A DNA stretch of 64,000 nt, taken from the NCBI RefSeq assembly GCF_020531905.1, contig NZ_JAJAWG010000001.1, forward strand, positions 310,001 to 374,000, written 5' to 3'. Shown here piece after piece: positions 21,755 through 32,070 of the stretch; the first letter of the stretch is position 1, and every line of letters begins with the position of its first letter. The stretch is from Deefgea salmonis (GTDB taxonomy: Bacteria; Pseudomonadota; Gammaproteobacteria; Burkholderiales; Chitinibacteraceae). Both the position numbers and the translations under genes were made by a program. The notes beneath the pieces were generated by a model, which saw only the letters and a program-made list of their open reading frames with translations, was not told the DNA's origin and ran no database searches.

Positions 21755-22594
21755 GTGAAGTTATGTGGCTTTGATGTGGGTATTGAGCATCCTTTTTTTC
21801 TCATTGCCGGTCCTTGTGTGATTGAAAGTGAACAACTTGCAATCGATACTGCCGGTTATTTAAAAGAACTCACTACTGAGTTAAACATCCCATTTATCTA
21901 TAAATCTAGCTTCGACAAAGCCAATCGTTCATCTGGTAAATCGTTTCGGGGTTTGGGGATTGAAGAAGGTTTGCGAATTCTTTCGGAAGTGAAGCGTCAG
22001 CTAGGCGTGCCTGTTCTGACTGATATTCATACCGAAGCTGAAGCTGCCATTGCGGCGCAAGTAGTGGATGTATTGCAAACGCCTGCTTTTTTAGCGCGCC
22101 AAACTGACTTTATTCATGCGGTGTGCGCCACTGGCAAACCAGTAAATATCAAAAAGGGGCAGTTTATGGCCCCTTGGGATATGAAAAACGTGGTCGAAAA
22201 AGCCAAAGAAGCCAATGGCGGCCTCGACAATATTATGGTTTGTGATCGCGGCACTTCTTTTGGCTATAACACCTTGGTGAGTGATATGCGCGGCCTAGCC
22301 ATTATGCGCGATACGCAATGCCCAGTGGTGTTTGATGCCACCCATTCGGTGCAGCAACCCGGTGGTTTGGGTGATAAATCTGGCGGTCAACGTGAATTTG
22401 TTCCGGTATTGGCCCGCGCGGCAATCGCCTCTGGTGTGGCCGGTGTCTTTATGGAAACGCATCCTGACCCATGTAAAGCCATGTCCGATGGTCCGAATGT
22501 CATGCCAATCGCGAGAATGAAGGAATTGCTGATCGTCCTCAAAGACATTGACCGTGCAGTTAAGGCACACTCCTTTATTGAGCATACATTGTAA
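21755..22594 (+). CDS. kdsA: 3-deoxy-D-manno-octulosonate 8-phosphate synthase
   Basis: Condenses phosphoenolpyruvate with arabinose 5-phosphate to KDO 8-phosphate for lipid A/LPS core. The GTG start has an excellent ribosome site, GAGGAGG. Class signatures are [49 protein letters not shown] and [16 protein letters not shown]. The 279 residues are full length. The pyrG-kdsA-eno order is widely conserved in beta- and gammaproteobacteria. Confidence 0.97.
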   Translation: MKLCGFDVGIEHPFFLIAGPCVIESEQLAIDTAGYLKELTTELNIPFIYKSSFDKANRSSGKSFRGLGIEEGLRILSEVKRQLGVPVLTDIHTEAEAAIAAQVVDVLQTPAFLARQTDFIHAVCATGKPVNIKKGQFMAPWDMKNVVEKAKEANGGLDNIMVCDRGTSFGYNTLVSDMRGLAIMRDTQCPVVFDATHSVQQPGGLGDKSGGQREFVPVLARAAIASGVAGVFMETHPDPCKAMSDGPNVMPIARMKELLIVLKDIDRAVKAHSFIEHTL

Positions 22595-22606
22595 AATGTT
22601 GTGTAA

Positions 22607-23947
<1,341 letters not shown>

Positions 23948-24000
23948 GCCTTTATATTGGTAATTATTTCGACGTAAATTAACGTCTGTAGTAAGATGTA

Positions 24001-24028
24001 AAACCGGAGCCTAGCTCCGGTTTTATTT
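24001..24028 (+). terminator. Intrinsic terminator after eno
   Basis: AAACCGGAGC and GCTCCGGTTT form a stem with a 3-nt loop and run into TTTTATTTT. It lies 17 bp before the ftsB start, so ftsB may depend on readthrough. Confidence 0.75.
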
Positions 24029-24044
24029 TGTCACGAAGGTTTGT

Positions 24045-24392
24045 ATGCGCATACTGGCAATTTTTTTTGCGATTGTTATCGCTGCTTTACAGTGGCCGCT
24101 GTGGGTTGGCAAAGGAAGCTGGTTGCGAGTTTGGCAGCTGGATTCTCAGTTAAGCCAGCATCGAGAAAGCAATACCAAACTGAAAGAGCGCAATGAAGCG
24201 CTTGAGGCCGAAGTGCAGGATTTAAAAAATGGCACTGATGCGATTGAAGAGCGTGCTCGTAATGAATTGGGGATGATTCGGCAGGGCGAAGTCTTTTTCC
24301 AGGTACTCGATCAGTCGCCCGTTAATATCAGCGCAATCAAACCCTCTATCAGCAATACAGCCGCATCGAAGTCGTCAACTAAAGCCTATTGA
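24045..24392 (+). CDS. ftsB: Cell-division protein FtsB
   Basis: Small bitopic divisome protein that pairs with FtsL and FtsQ. It has a single N-terminal membrane helix ([20 protein letters not shown]), then a leucine-zipper-like coiled coil ([29 protein letters not shown]). The conserved [12 protein letters not shown] motif closes the core. Its position directly after eno is the standard one for ftsB. At 115 residues it is slightly longer than the E. coli protein because of a Ser-rich tail. Confidence 0.93.
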   Translation: MRILAIFFAIVIAALQWPLWVGKGSWLRVWQLDSQLSQHRESNTKLKERNEALEAEVQDLKNGTDAIEERARNELGMIRQGEVFFQVLDQSPVNISAIKPSISNTAASKSSTKAY

Positions 24393-24398
24393 TCCGGT

Positions 24399-24462
24399 AC
24401 ACTATTTTTGATACAGCAAAAAATGTAAAACTGTTTTTATTCTAAGCGCTCAGCTATAGTGT
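24399..24462 (+). promoter_or_regulatory. Candidate operator of the MocR regulator gene
   Basis: ACACTAT (24399-24405) and ATAGTGT (24456-24462) are inverted copies 50 bp apart, and the second overlaps a possible -10 (TATAGT, 24455-24460). MocR proteins commonly act through paired sites near their own gene, so autoregulation is plausible. Confidence 0.3.
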
Positions 24463-24482
24463 CTTGACCATAGGGGGCCGAG

Positions 24483-25946
24483 ATGAATGACCTGACATTG
24501 CTGGATCAATCGCAGCGTAAAAAATCAGAAACACTGTACTTTCAATTGGCCGAAGAGCTAGCACAAGCGATTCATGCTGGTTTATTGCGAGCCGGTGAAA
24601 AACTACCTTCCATTCGAAAGTTATCTTCAGAGCGTCATTTAAGTCTTTCAACCATTATGGAAGCTTATCGAGAGCTAGAAGATCGTGGTTTGGTTGAGGC
24701 GCGGCCACAGTCTGGCTTTTATGTTCGTGCCATTCGCCATCTCGCATCTCCCGAGCTGACTAAACCACCGCAGCGTCCCTCGCATGTTGTCATTGATCCG
24801 CTGTTAACCCCTAGCGTTTTGGCGCGAATTAATACCTTGAAAGTCGACTTTGGTTTGGCCATTTTATCGCCCAAATTATTCCCAAATCAGCAAATTCAGC
24901 GCATTTTGTCACAAGTGACGCGTAATGACCCCGATATGATTGCAGATTATGGCGAGCCATTGGGTGATATTCAGTTACGGCGACAAATTGCACGCCGCTC
25001 TTTAACATGGGGTGGGCAAATTGAAGCGGATGATGTCTTGATTACCCATGGCGCAATTGAAGGGCTAAATCTGTGCCTGCGTGCGGTTACCAAGCCCGGT
25101 GACGTGGTCGCGATTGAGTCGCCGGCGTACTTTGGTTTATTGCAAATTCTAGAAAGTTTTAAATTAAAAGCGTTGGAAATTCCGACGCATCCAAAAACAG
25201 GGATTTCAATTGAGGCCTTAGAATTGGCCTCAAGAAATGGGGCCGTGACGGCATGTGTTTTATTGCCAAATTACTCCAATCCTTGTGGCAGTTTAATGCC
25301 CGATGAAAATAAAAAAAGATTGGTTGAGTTATTAGAGCAAAGAAATATCCCTTTAATTGAAGATGATATTTATGGTGAATTTTGCTACCAAGGCGATCGC
25401 CCACGCCCTGCAAAAGCCTATGACCAAACTGGCAATGTGATGCTGATTGCGTCATTTACTAAATTACTAGCGCCTGCTTTTCGCATTGGTTGGGTATTTG
25501 GTGGCCGTTGGCAAAAACAAATTGAGCAACTGAAATTCATTAATACCTACTCAACGTCATTGGTATTGCAAAGAACGATCGCTCATTTTTTAGAAAGTGG
25601 TGGTTATGATCATCATTTAAGACGCTTGCGTAAACATTGTGCTGAGCAGGTTAACGATGCGGTCGATGCCATTCAACGGTTTTTTCCTACCGATACGCGT
25701 TTGCATGTACCGCAAGGCGGATATGTTTTATGGCTGGAGCTCAATGAAAAAGTAGATACGTTGCAATTATTGCAGCAGGCATTACCTGAAGGCATTAGTT
25801 TTACACCGGGGGTGATGTTTTCGCCGAGCCGAAGTTATCGGCATTGCTTGCGTATTTGCTGTGGCGAACCTTGGACAGTGAAGCATGAAAAAGCCATCGA
25901 ACGGCTAGGTCAGATGGCTCAAGGTTATATCAATCAGTCTGTTTAG
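24483..25946 (+). CDS. MocR/PdxR-type GntR-family regulator with aminotransferase domain
   Basis: A 487-residue chimeric regulator. An N-terminal GntR winged helix (about residues 14-80: YFQLAEELAQAIHAGLL, then GEKLPSIRKLSSERHLSLSTI) binds DNA. The rest is a fold-type I aminotransferase domain that binds pyridoxal phosphate as a sensor. The likely PLP lysine is in IASFTKLLAPAFRIGW, and NYSNPCGS and EDDIYGEF match the fold. Such proteins often regulate vitamin B6, amino-acid or taurine genes. No obvious divergent target gene is adjacent, so the target is unknown. Confidence 0.9.
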   Translation: MNDLTLLDQSQRKKSETLYFQLAEELAQAIHAGLLRAGEKLPSIRKLSSERHLSLSTIMEAYRELEDRGLVEARPQSGFYVRAIRHLASPELTKPPQRPSHVVIDPLLTPSVLARINTLKVDFGLAILSPKLFPNQQIQRILSQVTRNDPDMIADYGEPLGDIQLRRQIARRSLTWGGQIEADDVLITHGAIEGLNLCLRAVTKPGDVVAIESPAYFGLLQILESFKLKALEIPTHPKTGISIEALELASRNGAVTACVLLPNYSNPCGSLMPDENKKRLVELLEQRNIPLIEDDIYGEFCYQGDRPRPAKAYDQTGNVMLIASFTKLLAPAFRIGWVFGGRWQKQIEQLKFINTYSTSLVLQRTIAHFLESGGYDHHLRRLRKHCAEQVNDAVDAIQRFFPTDTRLHVPQGGYVLWLELNEKVDTLQLLQQALPEGISFTPGVMFSPSRSYRHCLRICCGEPWTVKHEKAIERLGQMAQGYINQSV

Positions 25947-25966
25947 TGCATGGTTAGGTTGACGTA

Positions 25967-26266
25967 TTAGTACGCAGTCATTTGTACTGAGGCGTCATTG
26001 ACTTTGTTTTCTGCGGCTTCATGTTTTTGCATCACATTGAGGCAGCTTTGTGCTTCATTGGATTGAACTTCGATGCAGCGCGCAGAATAGGCCATTAAAC
26101 AGGGCTCGATTTGCTGGCTTTCATCAACCCAAAGCACAGTAGATCGCTCACCACAGGCTGTGGCCAGAATGCGGTTAACATCGAGAATATTGTCAATGAT
26201 TTGTGCATGACTGCTGACGGATGTGAATCCGAACAGCAGTGTCATCAGAAGCCATTTTCCGCGCAT
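25967..26266 (-). CDS. Secreted cysteine-containing hypothetical protein
   Basis: I do not recognise a family. The ATG at 26266 is favoured over an upstream frame start because GGAGGTG stands 4-6 bp before it, and it opens with a good signal peptide (MRGKWLLMTLLFGFTSVSSHA). The mature part of about 78 residues is helical and has four cysteines in regular spacing (ATACGE, EPCLM, ARCIE, QSCLN), which could give two disulfides in the periplasm. Confidence 0.6.
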   Translation of the reverse strand: MRGKWLLMTLLFGFTSVSSHAQIIDNILDVNRILATACGERSTVLWVDESQQIEPCLMAYSARCIEVQSNEAQSCLNVMQKHEAAENKVNDASVQMTAY

Positions 26267-26309
26267 AGCCCACCTCCCGTGGCGGACGGCGCTTCGATTG
26301 AAGTGCAAC

Positions 26310-26342
26310 GATCAGCCTGTCTTCACTATCGGCAGGCTGATC
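26310..26342. terminator. Hairpin between two small minus-strand genes
   Basis: A perfect 10-bp inverted repeat (GATCAGCCTG) has a 13-nt loop. It lies downstream of the DUF2917 gene. T-runs on either side are weak, so it may instead be a regulatory hairpin. Confidence 0.4.
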
Positions 26343-26406
26343 TTTGATTGGCAATCTTAGGTTTCTTAAGCGTTCAGAATGGCAGATTAACGGTTAATTC
26401 TATCGC

Positions 26407-26673
26407 TTACTGAACGAGAGCGGCTGTCGGCATCGCCTTGTTGGTGACTTGGCTCGTGCTGGCTGTGGCCTTGGACTGCACTCGATAACGGCAATCTTGT
26501 AACGCTTCGATCACGATTAAATCACCGCTATGCACAAAATATTTTTGCCCCCGTTCGAGCACGACATCTTGCCCATCATGGCTAAGCCAAAGCTGACCGG
26601 CCTCGCAATGTATCCAACTGTGTTTGGCTTGGAAGGCGCTGACTTGGGTGCGACTTAGTGGCATGGTTGGCAT
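26407..26673 (-). CDS. DUF2917 domain protein
   Basis: An 88-residue cupin-like small protein. The DUF2917 core is readable as GQLWLSHDGQDVVLERGQ followed by FVHSGDLIVIEAL. The ATG at 26673 has GAGGG about 8 bp upstream and is preferred over a GTG at 26709. The family is common in betaproteobacteria and its function is not established. The Ala/Thr/Ser-rich tail is not conserved. Confidence 0.75.
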   Translation of the reverse strand: MPTMPLSRTQVSAFQAKHSWIHCEAGQLWLSHDGQDVVLERGQKYFVHSGDLIVIEALQDCRYRVQSKATASTSQVTNKAMPTAALVQ

Positions 26674-26787
26674 GATGAAGCCCTCAAAACGGTTTGGGAT
26701 GAGATCCACTATACGTCGATTTCACTCCGCTGCTCAGAGGCAAACTGTCTGCAAGTTGAGCATTCAATTGCGATGATTTTGCGACTG

Positions 26788-28647
26788 TTATGCTCGATTT
26801 GAGGGCTTTCTGCATTCTTTCGCTGAGTCGTGTGCCTTTTTACGTAGCTCACGCACAGCAAATCGTGCTGGATCGATCGCCGCGACCAGGCTGCGCTCAA
26901 TCGCTAACGGTTCTTGATTGAGTTGGCAGGCCAACATCTCGGCGATCAAAACATGCCATGTTATGCCGCGCGCGCCCAGACCCAATAGGCCGTATAAGCC
27001 GGGTTGACGTGGAATTTGAAATAGCTGGTCAACGGAATGCAGGATGTTGTTTCGCTGTGGGATTTGCCCTGCCAAAGGCAGACGATCCGATGAGTTGGGG
27101 CGAAAACATAGCCGAGTTTCAACCGGTTTACTGGTCATGACCGGGGCACCGATAAGCCGACTTAAATCGTCGATGTTTTGTTGTTCAGCCTGCTGTGGAT
27201 GCTGCGCGTCAACCAAGCTGGCGCCAGCGCACCGCCAACCGGCCAATGCGGGGGTTAAATAACTTTGCCCTGATAGACTGAACGTATTCACGGGAAGATC
27301 GTCGCGCCACACTTTGGAGACGCTGCGCAAGCTCGCAGTGAGCGGCAATTGGGCGTCAGGAATCAGGCGAATCGCATCCGTTGCGTTGGCTAAAATTAAT
27401 GTTTTACTCGAGGCGATCAGTTGCTGCTCCGCATCGTAAAGATGCCAGCATTGATCAATTAATCTAATTTGATTTACATGGGTATTGAGCTGAAGCTCAA
27501 TGAAATCAGGGTATTGATTAATATACCCATTGCAAATACTGTAGGGATTAGCCCACATTCCTTCAGGAAACCACCAGCCGCCAAATTCGCAGTCGATCGC
27601 GAGTTGGGTTAGGCATTGCTGCCGATCTAGCCAGCGAACCATCTGATGGTGTTGCGGTTGCTCGGTGCTAATCAATTGCATCAACGTTGCCGCAGCCTGA
27701 TCTTTGGCCAATTGCAGGTGCCCATCGACGCCAAAATCAATCCTTAGACCTTGCTGGCTCAGTTGCATTAGTTTTTGTTGTGTCGTGGCAAAGCCCGCGC
27801 GTGACAGGCGGGCTTGGAAGTTATCATCGCGGCTTAATGTCGGATGACAAAGACCAATATGATTGCCTGAAGCTTGACTGGCAATGTCCGCTTGTGCGTC
27901 GATCAGTTTGACTTGCCAGCCGCGTGCAGCGAGCTGGTTGGCCATGGCGCAGCCCGCCATGCCGGCACCAATGATGATGGCTTCTGGCTCGACGGGTGTT
28001 GCGTGGCTTGATTGGCGATGTTGACGCGTTGTGGCCACCCAAAAATCGTCCATGGATGGTGGTGGCAATATAAAGCCAGCTTGCGCTAAATGCTGGCGGT
28101 GTGGCGGGTGATTGCATTGTCCGATCAGCACGCTATGAGCGGTGACTAGACGGCGCAATTGCTTGCAGTGCATTAGTGTTAGCGACGCGGGTGTCGCTAA
28201 ATTTAGGTAAATCAGATCGATTGGCCCGCTGATTTCGCTGAGCTGCGCATAATCGCCAAATACAAGGGTGAGGCTGATTTGCCCTTGTGCTAAATGCAGT
28301 CGATGAAATCCCGTTTGCCAGCGCGGCCAGATTGCCTGTAATTGATCAATCAATGCAGCAAATTCGGGGTATTGCTGGGCGATGGCCTGTAGCTGATCGA
28401 CTTGAAATTCGCAGGGGATCAAGCTTAAAAAGTGCAGTCGTTCGGTGGTCGGGCGCGTGTTTATCCAGTGCTGACACGTGGCCAAGAATACGGCAGCTTG
28501 CGCCCAATCGAGGCAGAGAATAGATCGCTTCGCCGGGGTCTGAATGGCAAGATTACGAAGTAATGCCGCCTGCGCTTGGTGTAGCGAGGACTGAAATTTA
28601 GATTGCCATTCAGGGCTTGCCTTAATAAAATATGCGCCTTCTTGCAT
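26788..28647 (-). CDS. mnmC: MnmC-like tRNA-modification protein with degenerate methyltransferase domain
   Basis: In E. coli MnmC an N-terminal methyltransferase (MnmD) and a C-terminal FAD oxidoreductase together finish mnm5s2U at tRNA position 34. Here the FAD half is intact: the nucleotide motif IIIGAGMAGCAMANQLA starts near residue 224, QASGNHIGLCHPTLS follows, and the C-terminal GLLGLGARGITWHVL is typical. The N-terminal 215 residues keep the length of MnmD but lose its motifs: SAM motif I (normally GFGTGLNF) reads LDWAQAAVFL, and the catalytic LDGFAP region reads LNLATP. The methyltransferase half is probably inactive. A TTG at 28659, adjoining the mdfA stop, is an alternative start. 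Confidence 0.85.
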   Translation of the reverse strand: MQEGAYFIKASPEWQSKFQSSLHQAQAALLRNLAIQTPAKRSILCLDWAQAAVFLATCQHWINTRPTTERLHFLSLIPCEFQVDQLQAIAQQYPEFAALIDQLQAIWPRWQTGFHRLHLAQGQISLTLVFGDYAQLSEISGPIDLIYLNLATPASLTLMHCKQLRRLVTAHSVLIGQCNHPPHRQHLAQAGFILPPPSMDDFWVATTRQHRQSSHATPVEPEAIIIGAGMAGCAMANQLAARGWQVKLIDAQADIASQASGNHIGLCHPTLSRDDNFQARLSRAGFATTQQKLMQLSQQGLRIDFGVDGHLQLAKDQAAATLMQLISTEQPQHHQMVRWLDRQQCLTQLAIDCEFGGWWFPEGMWANPYSICNGYINQYPDFIELQLNTHVNQIRLIDQCWHLYDAEQQLIASSKTLILANATDAIRLIPDAQLPLTASLRSVSKVWRDDLPVNTFSLSGQSYLTPALAGWRCAGASLVDAQHPQQAEQQNIDDLSRLIGAPVMTSKPVETRLCFRPNSSDRLPLAGQIPQRNNILHSVDQLFQIPRQPGLYGLLGLGARGITWHVLIAEMLACQLNQEPLAIERSLVAAIDPARFAVRELRKKAHDSAKECRKPSNRA

Positions 28648-28659
28648 TGATGTACTCAA

Positions 28660-29886
28660 TTAATCCGCTTGTTCGCCAAGCGGGCCACGTAAAAAATAGC
28701 GTCTGGCGCTAATCGCACAAGTGCCCATGATTAAGCAGACGACGATAAATCCTCGATTACCCCACAGCTCATGGCCGATTTTGGCGGCCTCAATCGCGAT
28801 AGAGAAAATCACCATCATAATAATGCCCAGCATGGCAGAAACCGTGCCTTTGCTTTGGTCGCTGGCAAACAAGGCCAATCTAAATTGTGCTGCATTGATA
28901 ATACCAATCCCAATGGCAGCGATAGAGAGTGACGCAATCAGCCATTGCCAATCCATTGGCGATTTAAATAACCACAGCAGCATCGTTAGGCCGACCATTA
29001 GCGGTATGGAGCCTAACTTGATAATGCGGTAAATCGGTAAGCTGGTCACAACTTTGGCCAAAATAAGATTGCCTAAAATCAAGCCAGCAAACACCGGTGT
29101 TTGCCAGTAGCCATAGGCAATGGTGGGTAATTGTGCGTCTTGCATCAAAATTACCGGCGCTAAAGCGATCCAAGCTAACAAAGGCGCAGAGGTGCAGCCG
29201 ATAGAGATTGCGCCCGCCAAGAAGCGACGATTGCTCAGCACTGCCGCGTAGTCTTGCCGCAGGCGATCAATACGCAATGGCGAGTCAATTTTGGGCGAGG
29301 TTTCTGGCATAAAGCGCCAGAGGCCCATTGCTGAAAAGCTGGCGACGATGGCAACAAAAATAAAAATCCAATACCAACTGGCCACTTGCAATACCAGCGC
29401 ACCCGCTAAAGGGCCGATCAGTGGTGCAATCAGCGCCACATTGGCCATTAAAGCGGTGACGCGAATGGCCGTCGCCTCAGCGAAGCTTTCTTGGATTGCG
29501 GCATAGCCGACTGCGCCAATAAAGCACATGCCAGTGCCTTGTAAAAAGCGGCAAAACAAGAACCAACTGTAAGACTCTGAAAAGACAATCGCGATGCAGG
29601 CCGCGATAAATAGCAGTACTCCAGCCAACATCACTGGACGGCGGCCAATTCGATCTGAAAGTGGGCCCAGTAGCCATTGCAGGCTAGCACCGCCTAATAG
29701 GCAAATCGACATTGCCGATGGAATATGAATTGGATCAATTGCAAATGATTTAACGATGATGGGCATTGCCGGCAAAATCATATCGTTTGAAATGTAGGTT
29801 GCGAATTCAAACAAGACTAAGGCAAGTGGAAATAAAAGCGTTAATAGCGTGATGCTACGAATTGGCGGGTTGCTGCTTGTGCTCAT
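28660..29886 (-). CDS. mdfA: Multidrug transporter MdfA-like (MFS, DHA1)
   Basis: Twelve-helix proton-coupled drug exporter of 408 residues. The close match to E. coli MdfA is visible at several points: LVLFEFATYISNDMILP with the two membrane acidic residues Glu and Asp, LQWLLGPLSDRIGRRPVMLAG as the MFS loop 2-3 motif, CFIGAVGYAAIQESF and TALMANVALIAPLIGPLAGA. The transport-essential Glu in helix 1 is retained. It is the first of a pair with mnmC, whose start abuts the mdfA stop. The mdfA promoter lies in the gap shared with the HU gene. Confidence 0.9.
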   Translation of the reverse strand: MSTSSNPPIRSITLLTLLFPLALVLFEFATYISNDMILPAMPIIVKSFAIDPIHIPSAMSICLLGGASLQWLLGPLSDRIGRRPVMLAGVLLFIAACIAIVFSESYSWFLFCRFLQGTGMCFIGAVGYAAIQESFAEATAIRVTALMANVALIAPLIGPLAGALVLQVASWYWIFIFVAIVASFSAMGLWRFMPETSPKIDSPLRIDRLRQDYAAVLSNRRFLAGAISIGCTSAPLLAWIALAPVILMQDAQLPTIAYGYWQTPVFAGLILGNLILAKVVTSLPIYRIIKLGSIPLMVGLTMLLWLFKSPMDWQWLIASLSIAAIGIGIINAAQFRLALFASDQSKGTVSAMLGIIMMVIFSIAIEAAKIGHELWGNRGFIVVCLIMGTCAISARRYFLRGPLGEQAD

Positions 29887-29967
29887 GTCATCTCTCTGTG
29901 TGACATTCGCATTTTCCTCGAATTGTTATTTAAAAGCGAGGTGAATAGTGCATTTTGCATAAATGGA

Positions 29968-30034
29968 ATTCTATGCGCAAAGCTAAAGCATATTTTCTTG
30001 GGCTGCGGCATAATGGCTGATCTATTCTATGCGC
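29968..30034. repeat. 11-bp direct repeat in the mdfA-HU divergent region
   Basis: ATTCTATGCGC occurs at 29968-29978 and again at 30024-30034. It lies between divergent mdfA and the HU gene, so it may be a regulatory site. Confidence 0.35.
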
Positions 30035-30056
30035 TGCGCCCATTAAAAGGTCTTTT

Positions 30057-30374
30057 ATGAATAAAACTGAATTGATTGCGATTGTCCATAACTTAGTAGC
30101 GATTGATCATCCTGAAGTTTCAAAAAAAGCGGTTGCAGCCACAATCGAGACTTTGTCTGAGGTTATTTTGGCGACTGTCAGTGGTGGTGGCGAAGTGGTT
30201 TTGCCTAACGTGGCTAAAGTCGCGTTAAAATCGCGCGATGCACGGGTCGGGCGTAACCCGCGTACCGGTGAAGCGGTGCAGATTCCAGCGAAGCGGGTGC
30301 TTAAATTTACCGCAGCAAAAGCGCTTAAAGACGCTGTAGCCCAGCAAGATCAGGCGCAAGAAAAATCACTTTAA
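30057..30374 (+). CDS. HU-family DNA-binding protein
   Basis: Nucleoid protein that binds and bends DNA as a dimer. The 105 residues open MNKTELIAIVHNLVAIDHPEVSKKA, the HU helical dimerisation part. The conserved beta-arm signature reads GRNPRTGEAVQIPAKRVLKF and is followed by TAAKALKDAV. It differs from the canonical HupA/B start (VNKSELI-like) in having a longer, more divergent middle and a Gln-rich tail, so it is an HU-family paralogue rather than clearly hupB or IHF. Confidence 0.9.
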   Translation: MNKTELIAIVHNLVAIDHPEVSKKAVAATIETLSEVILATVSGGGEVVLPNVAKVALKSRDARVGRNPRTGEAVQIPAKRVLKFTAAKALKDAVAQQDQAQEKSL

Positions 30375-30388
30375 AATAAAATTTTTAA

Positions 30389-30420
30389 AAAATAAAACCG
30401 GCCATGGCCGGTTTTATTTT
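30389..30420. terminator. Bidirectional terminator between HU and lysS
   Basis: AAAATAAAACCGGCC pairs with GGCCGGTTTTATTTT across a 2-base centre. Convergent HU and lysS both end here. Confidence 0.85.
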
Positions 30421-30424
30421 GTCA

Positions 30425-30469
30425 GTATTGCCCGCTAGACTTTAATTTAAAAGGGCTGGCGGGCAATAC
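30425..30469. repeat. Dispersed 45-bp intergenic palindrome, copy 1
   Basis: The left arm GTATTGCCCGCTAGAC is identical to that of the copy at 42641. The right arm GGCTGGCGGGCAATAC pairs with it apart from one mismatch and one G-U pair. The spacer is 13 nt in both copies. Confidence 0.7.
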
Positions 30470-30480
30470 GGTCTATTGGC

Positions 30481-32001
30481 TTAGTCTTCGCGGCGCATCT
30501 GTGGAAACAAAATCACATCGCGAATACTTGGCGCATTGGTTAGCAACATAACCAGGCGGTCAATGCCAATCCCGCAGCCGCCTGTTGGGGCTAAGCCATG
30601 CTCCAGCGCGCGAACATAATCGGCGTCGTAGTGCATCGCTTCGTCGTCACCCTTGTCTTTGAGGTCAACTTGAGCTTGGAAGCGTGCGGCTTGGTCTTCA
30701 GGGTCGTTCAACTCTGAGTAACCGTTGGCGTGTTCACGGCCAACGATGAATAATTCAAAGCGCTCAGTCAGTCCCGCTTGCGTGTCTGATGCGCGCGCCA
30801 GCGGCGAAACTTCAGCAGGGTAGTCAACGATAAAGGTCGGCTCCCACAGTTTGCTTTCGGTGTTTTCTTCAAACAAACTCAATTGCAAGCCGCCAATGCC
30901 CGCCGTCAGTACCGGTTTGCCGCCAAGACGCGCAATTTCGGTTTTGAGGAAGTCCGCGTCATTCAATTGTGCGTCAGTGTATTCTGGGTTGTAGTGCTGG
31001 ATGGCTTGGGCAATGGTAAAGCGGGTAAATGGTTTGGATAAATCAACCGGTTTGCCTTGGTATTCAATCATCGTGCCGCCACAGACTTCTTTGGCGCAGG
31101 CGCGAATGATGCCTTCGGCCATTTCCATCATACGTTGGTAGTCGGCGTACGCTTCGTAGAATTCGATCATGGTGAATTCTGGATTGTGGCGTGTGCTCAT
31201 GCCTTCATTGCGGAACGAGCGGTTGATTTCAAATACCCGATCTAAGCCGCCAACAACCAGGCGTTTGAGGTAGAGCTCGGGTGCGATACGCAAATATAAA
31301 GGCATATCTAGCGCATTATGATGCGTCACAAATGGCTTGGCCGTTGCGCCACCAGGAATCGAATGCATCATTGGCGTTTCGACTTCGAGGTAGTCCTCGT
31401 GTACCATGAATTCACGCAAGCGCTGGATGATTTTTGAGCGTTTGATGAATGTGCTGCGGCTATGATCGTTGGTAATCAGATCAAGATGGCGCTGGCGATA
31501 AATTTGTTCTTGATCGGCCATGCCGTGGTGTTTGTCTGGCAGTGGGCGCAATGATTTAGTCAATAGGCGCAATTCAGTCACGTGGACCGATAGCTCGCCG
31601 GTTTTGGTTTTCATCAGTGTGCCGCGTGCAGCAACGATGTCGCCCAAATCCCAAGTTTTGAAGTCGTCATACACGGCTTCGCCGACGCTTTCTTTGCTGA
31701 TGTAAAACTGGATGCGACCAGTGCTGTCTTGAATGGTGGCAAAACTGGCTTTGCCCATTACCCGCTTGAGCATCATACGGCCAGCTACGGCAACCATCAC
31801 GGCTTGTGACTCAAGGTCGGCTTTTTCGAGTGCATTGTATTGGTCGTGCAGCGGGCCAGAGAGGTGTTCGCGCTTAAAATCGTTGGGAAAAGCAATACCT
31901 TTGGCGCGAATGGCGGCCAGCTTGGCGCGGCGTTCTAGGATAATTTGATTTTCATCGACCGCCACTTCGACGGCTTGGCTTGTAACTTGATTTTCACTCA
32001 T
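30481..32001 (-). CDS. lysS: Lysyl-tRNA synthetase (class II)
   Basis: Charges tRNA-Lys. The ATG at 32001 gives [13 protein letters not shown] and a 506-residue protein, the size of E. coli LysS; GTGGA lies 7 bp upstream. The N-terminal OB-fold covers about residues 60-150. Class II motifs are visible: motif 2 in [23 protein letters not shown] and motif 3 in [15 protein letters not shown], near the C-terminus. It is 69 bp downstream of prfB, the same prfB-lysS order as in E. coli. Confidence 0.97.
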   Translation of the reverse strand: MSENQVTSQAVEVAVDENQIILERRAKLAAIRAKGIAFPNDFKREHLSGPLHDQYNALEKADLESQAVMVAVAGRMMLKRVMGKASFATIQDSTGRIQFYISKESVGEAVYDDFKTWDLGDIVAARGTLMKTKTGELSVHVTELRLLTKSLRPLPDKHHGMADQEQIYRQRHLDLITNDHSRSTFIKRSKIIQRLREFMVHEDYLEVETPMMHSIPGGATAKPFVTHHNALDMPLYLRIAPELYLKRLVVGGLDRVFEINRSFRNEGMSTRHNPEFTMIEFYEAYADYQRMMEMAEGIIRACAKEVCGGTMIEYQGKPVDLSKPFTRFTIAQAIQHYNPEYTDAQLNDADFLKTEIARLGGKPVLTAGIGGLQLSLFEENTESKLWEPTFIVDYPAEVSPLARASDTQAGLTERFELFIVGREHANGYSELNDPEDQAARFQAQVDLKDKGDDEAMHYDADYVRALEHGLAPTGGCGIGIDRLVMLLTNAPSIRDVILFPQMRRED

Positions 32002-32070
32002 CGTTTTTCCACTCAATACACTTAATGACATCAGGGAGCGAATGATCGCTCCCTGCTTGGGTACTAAAAA

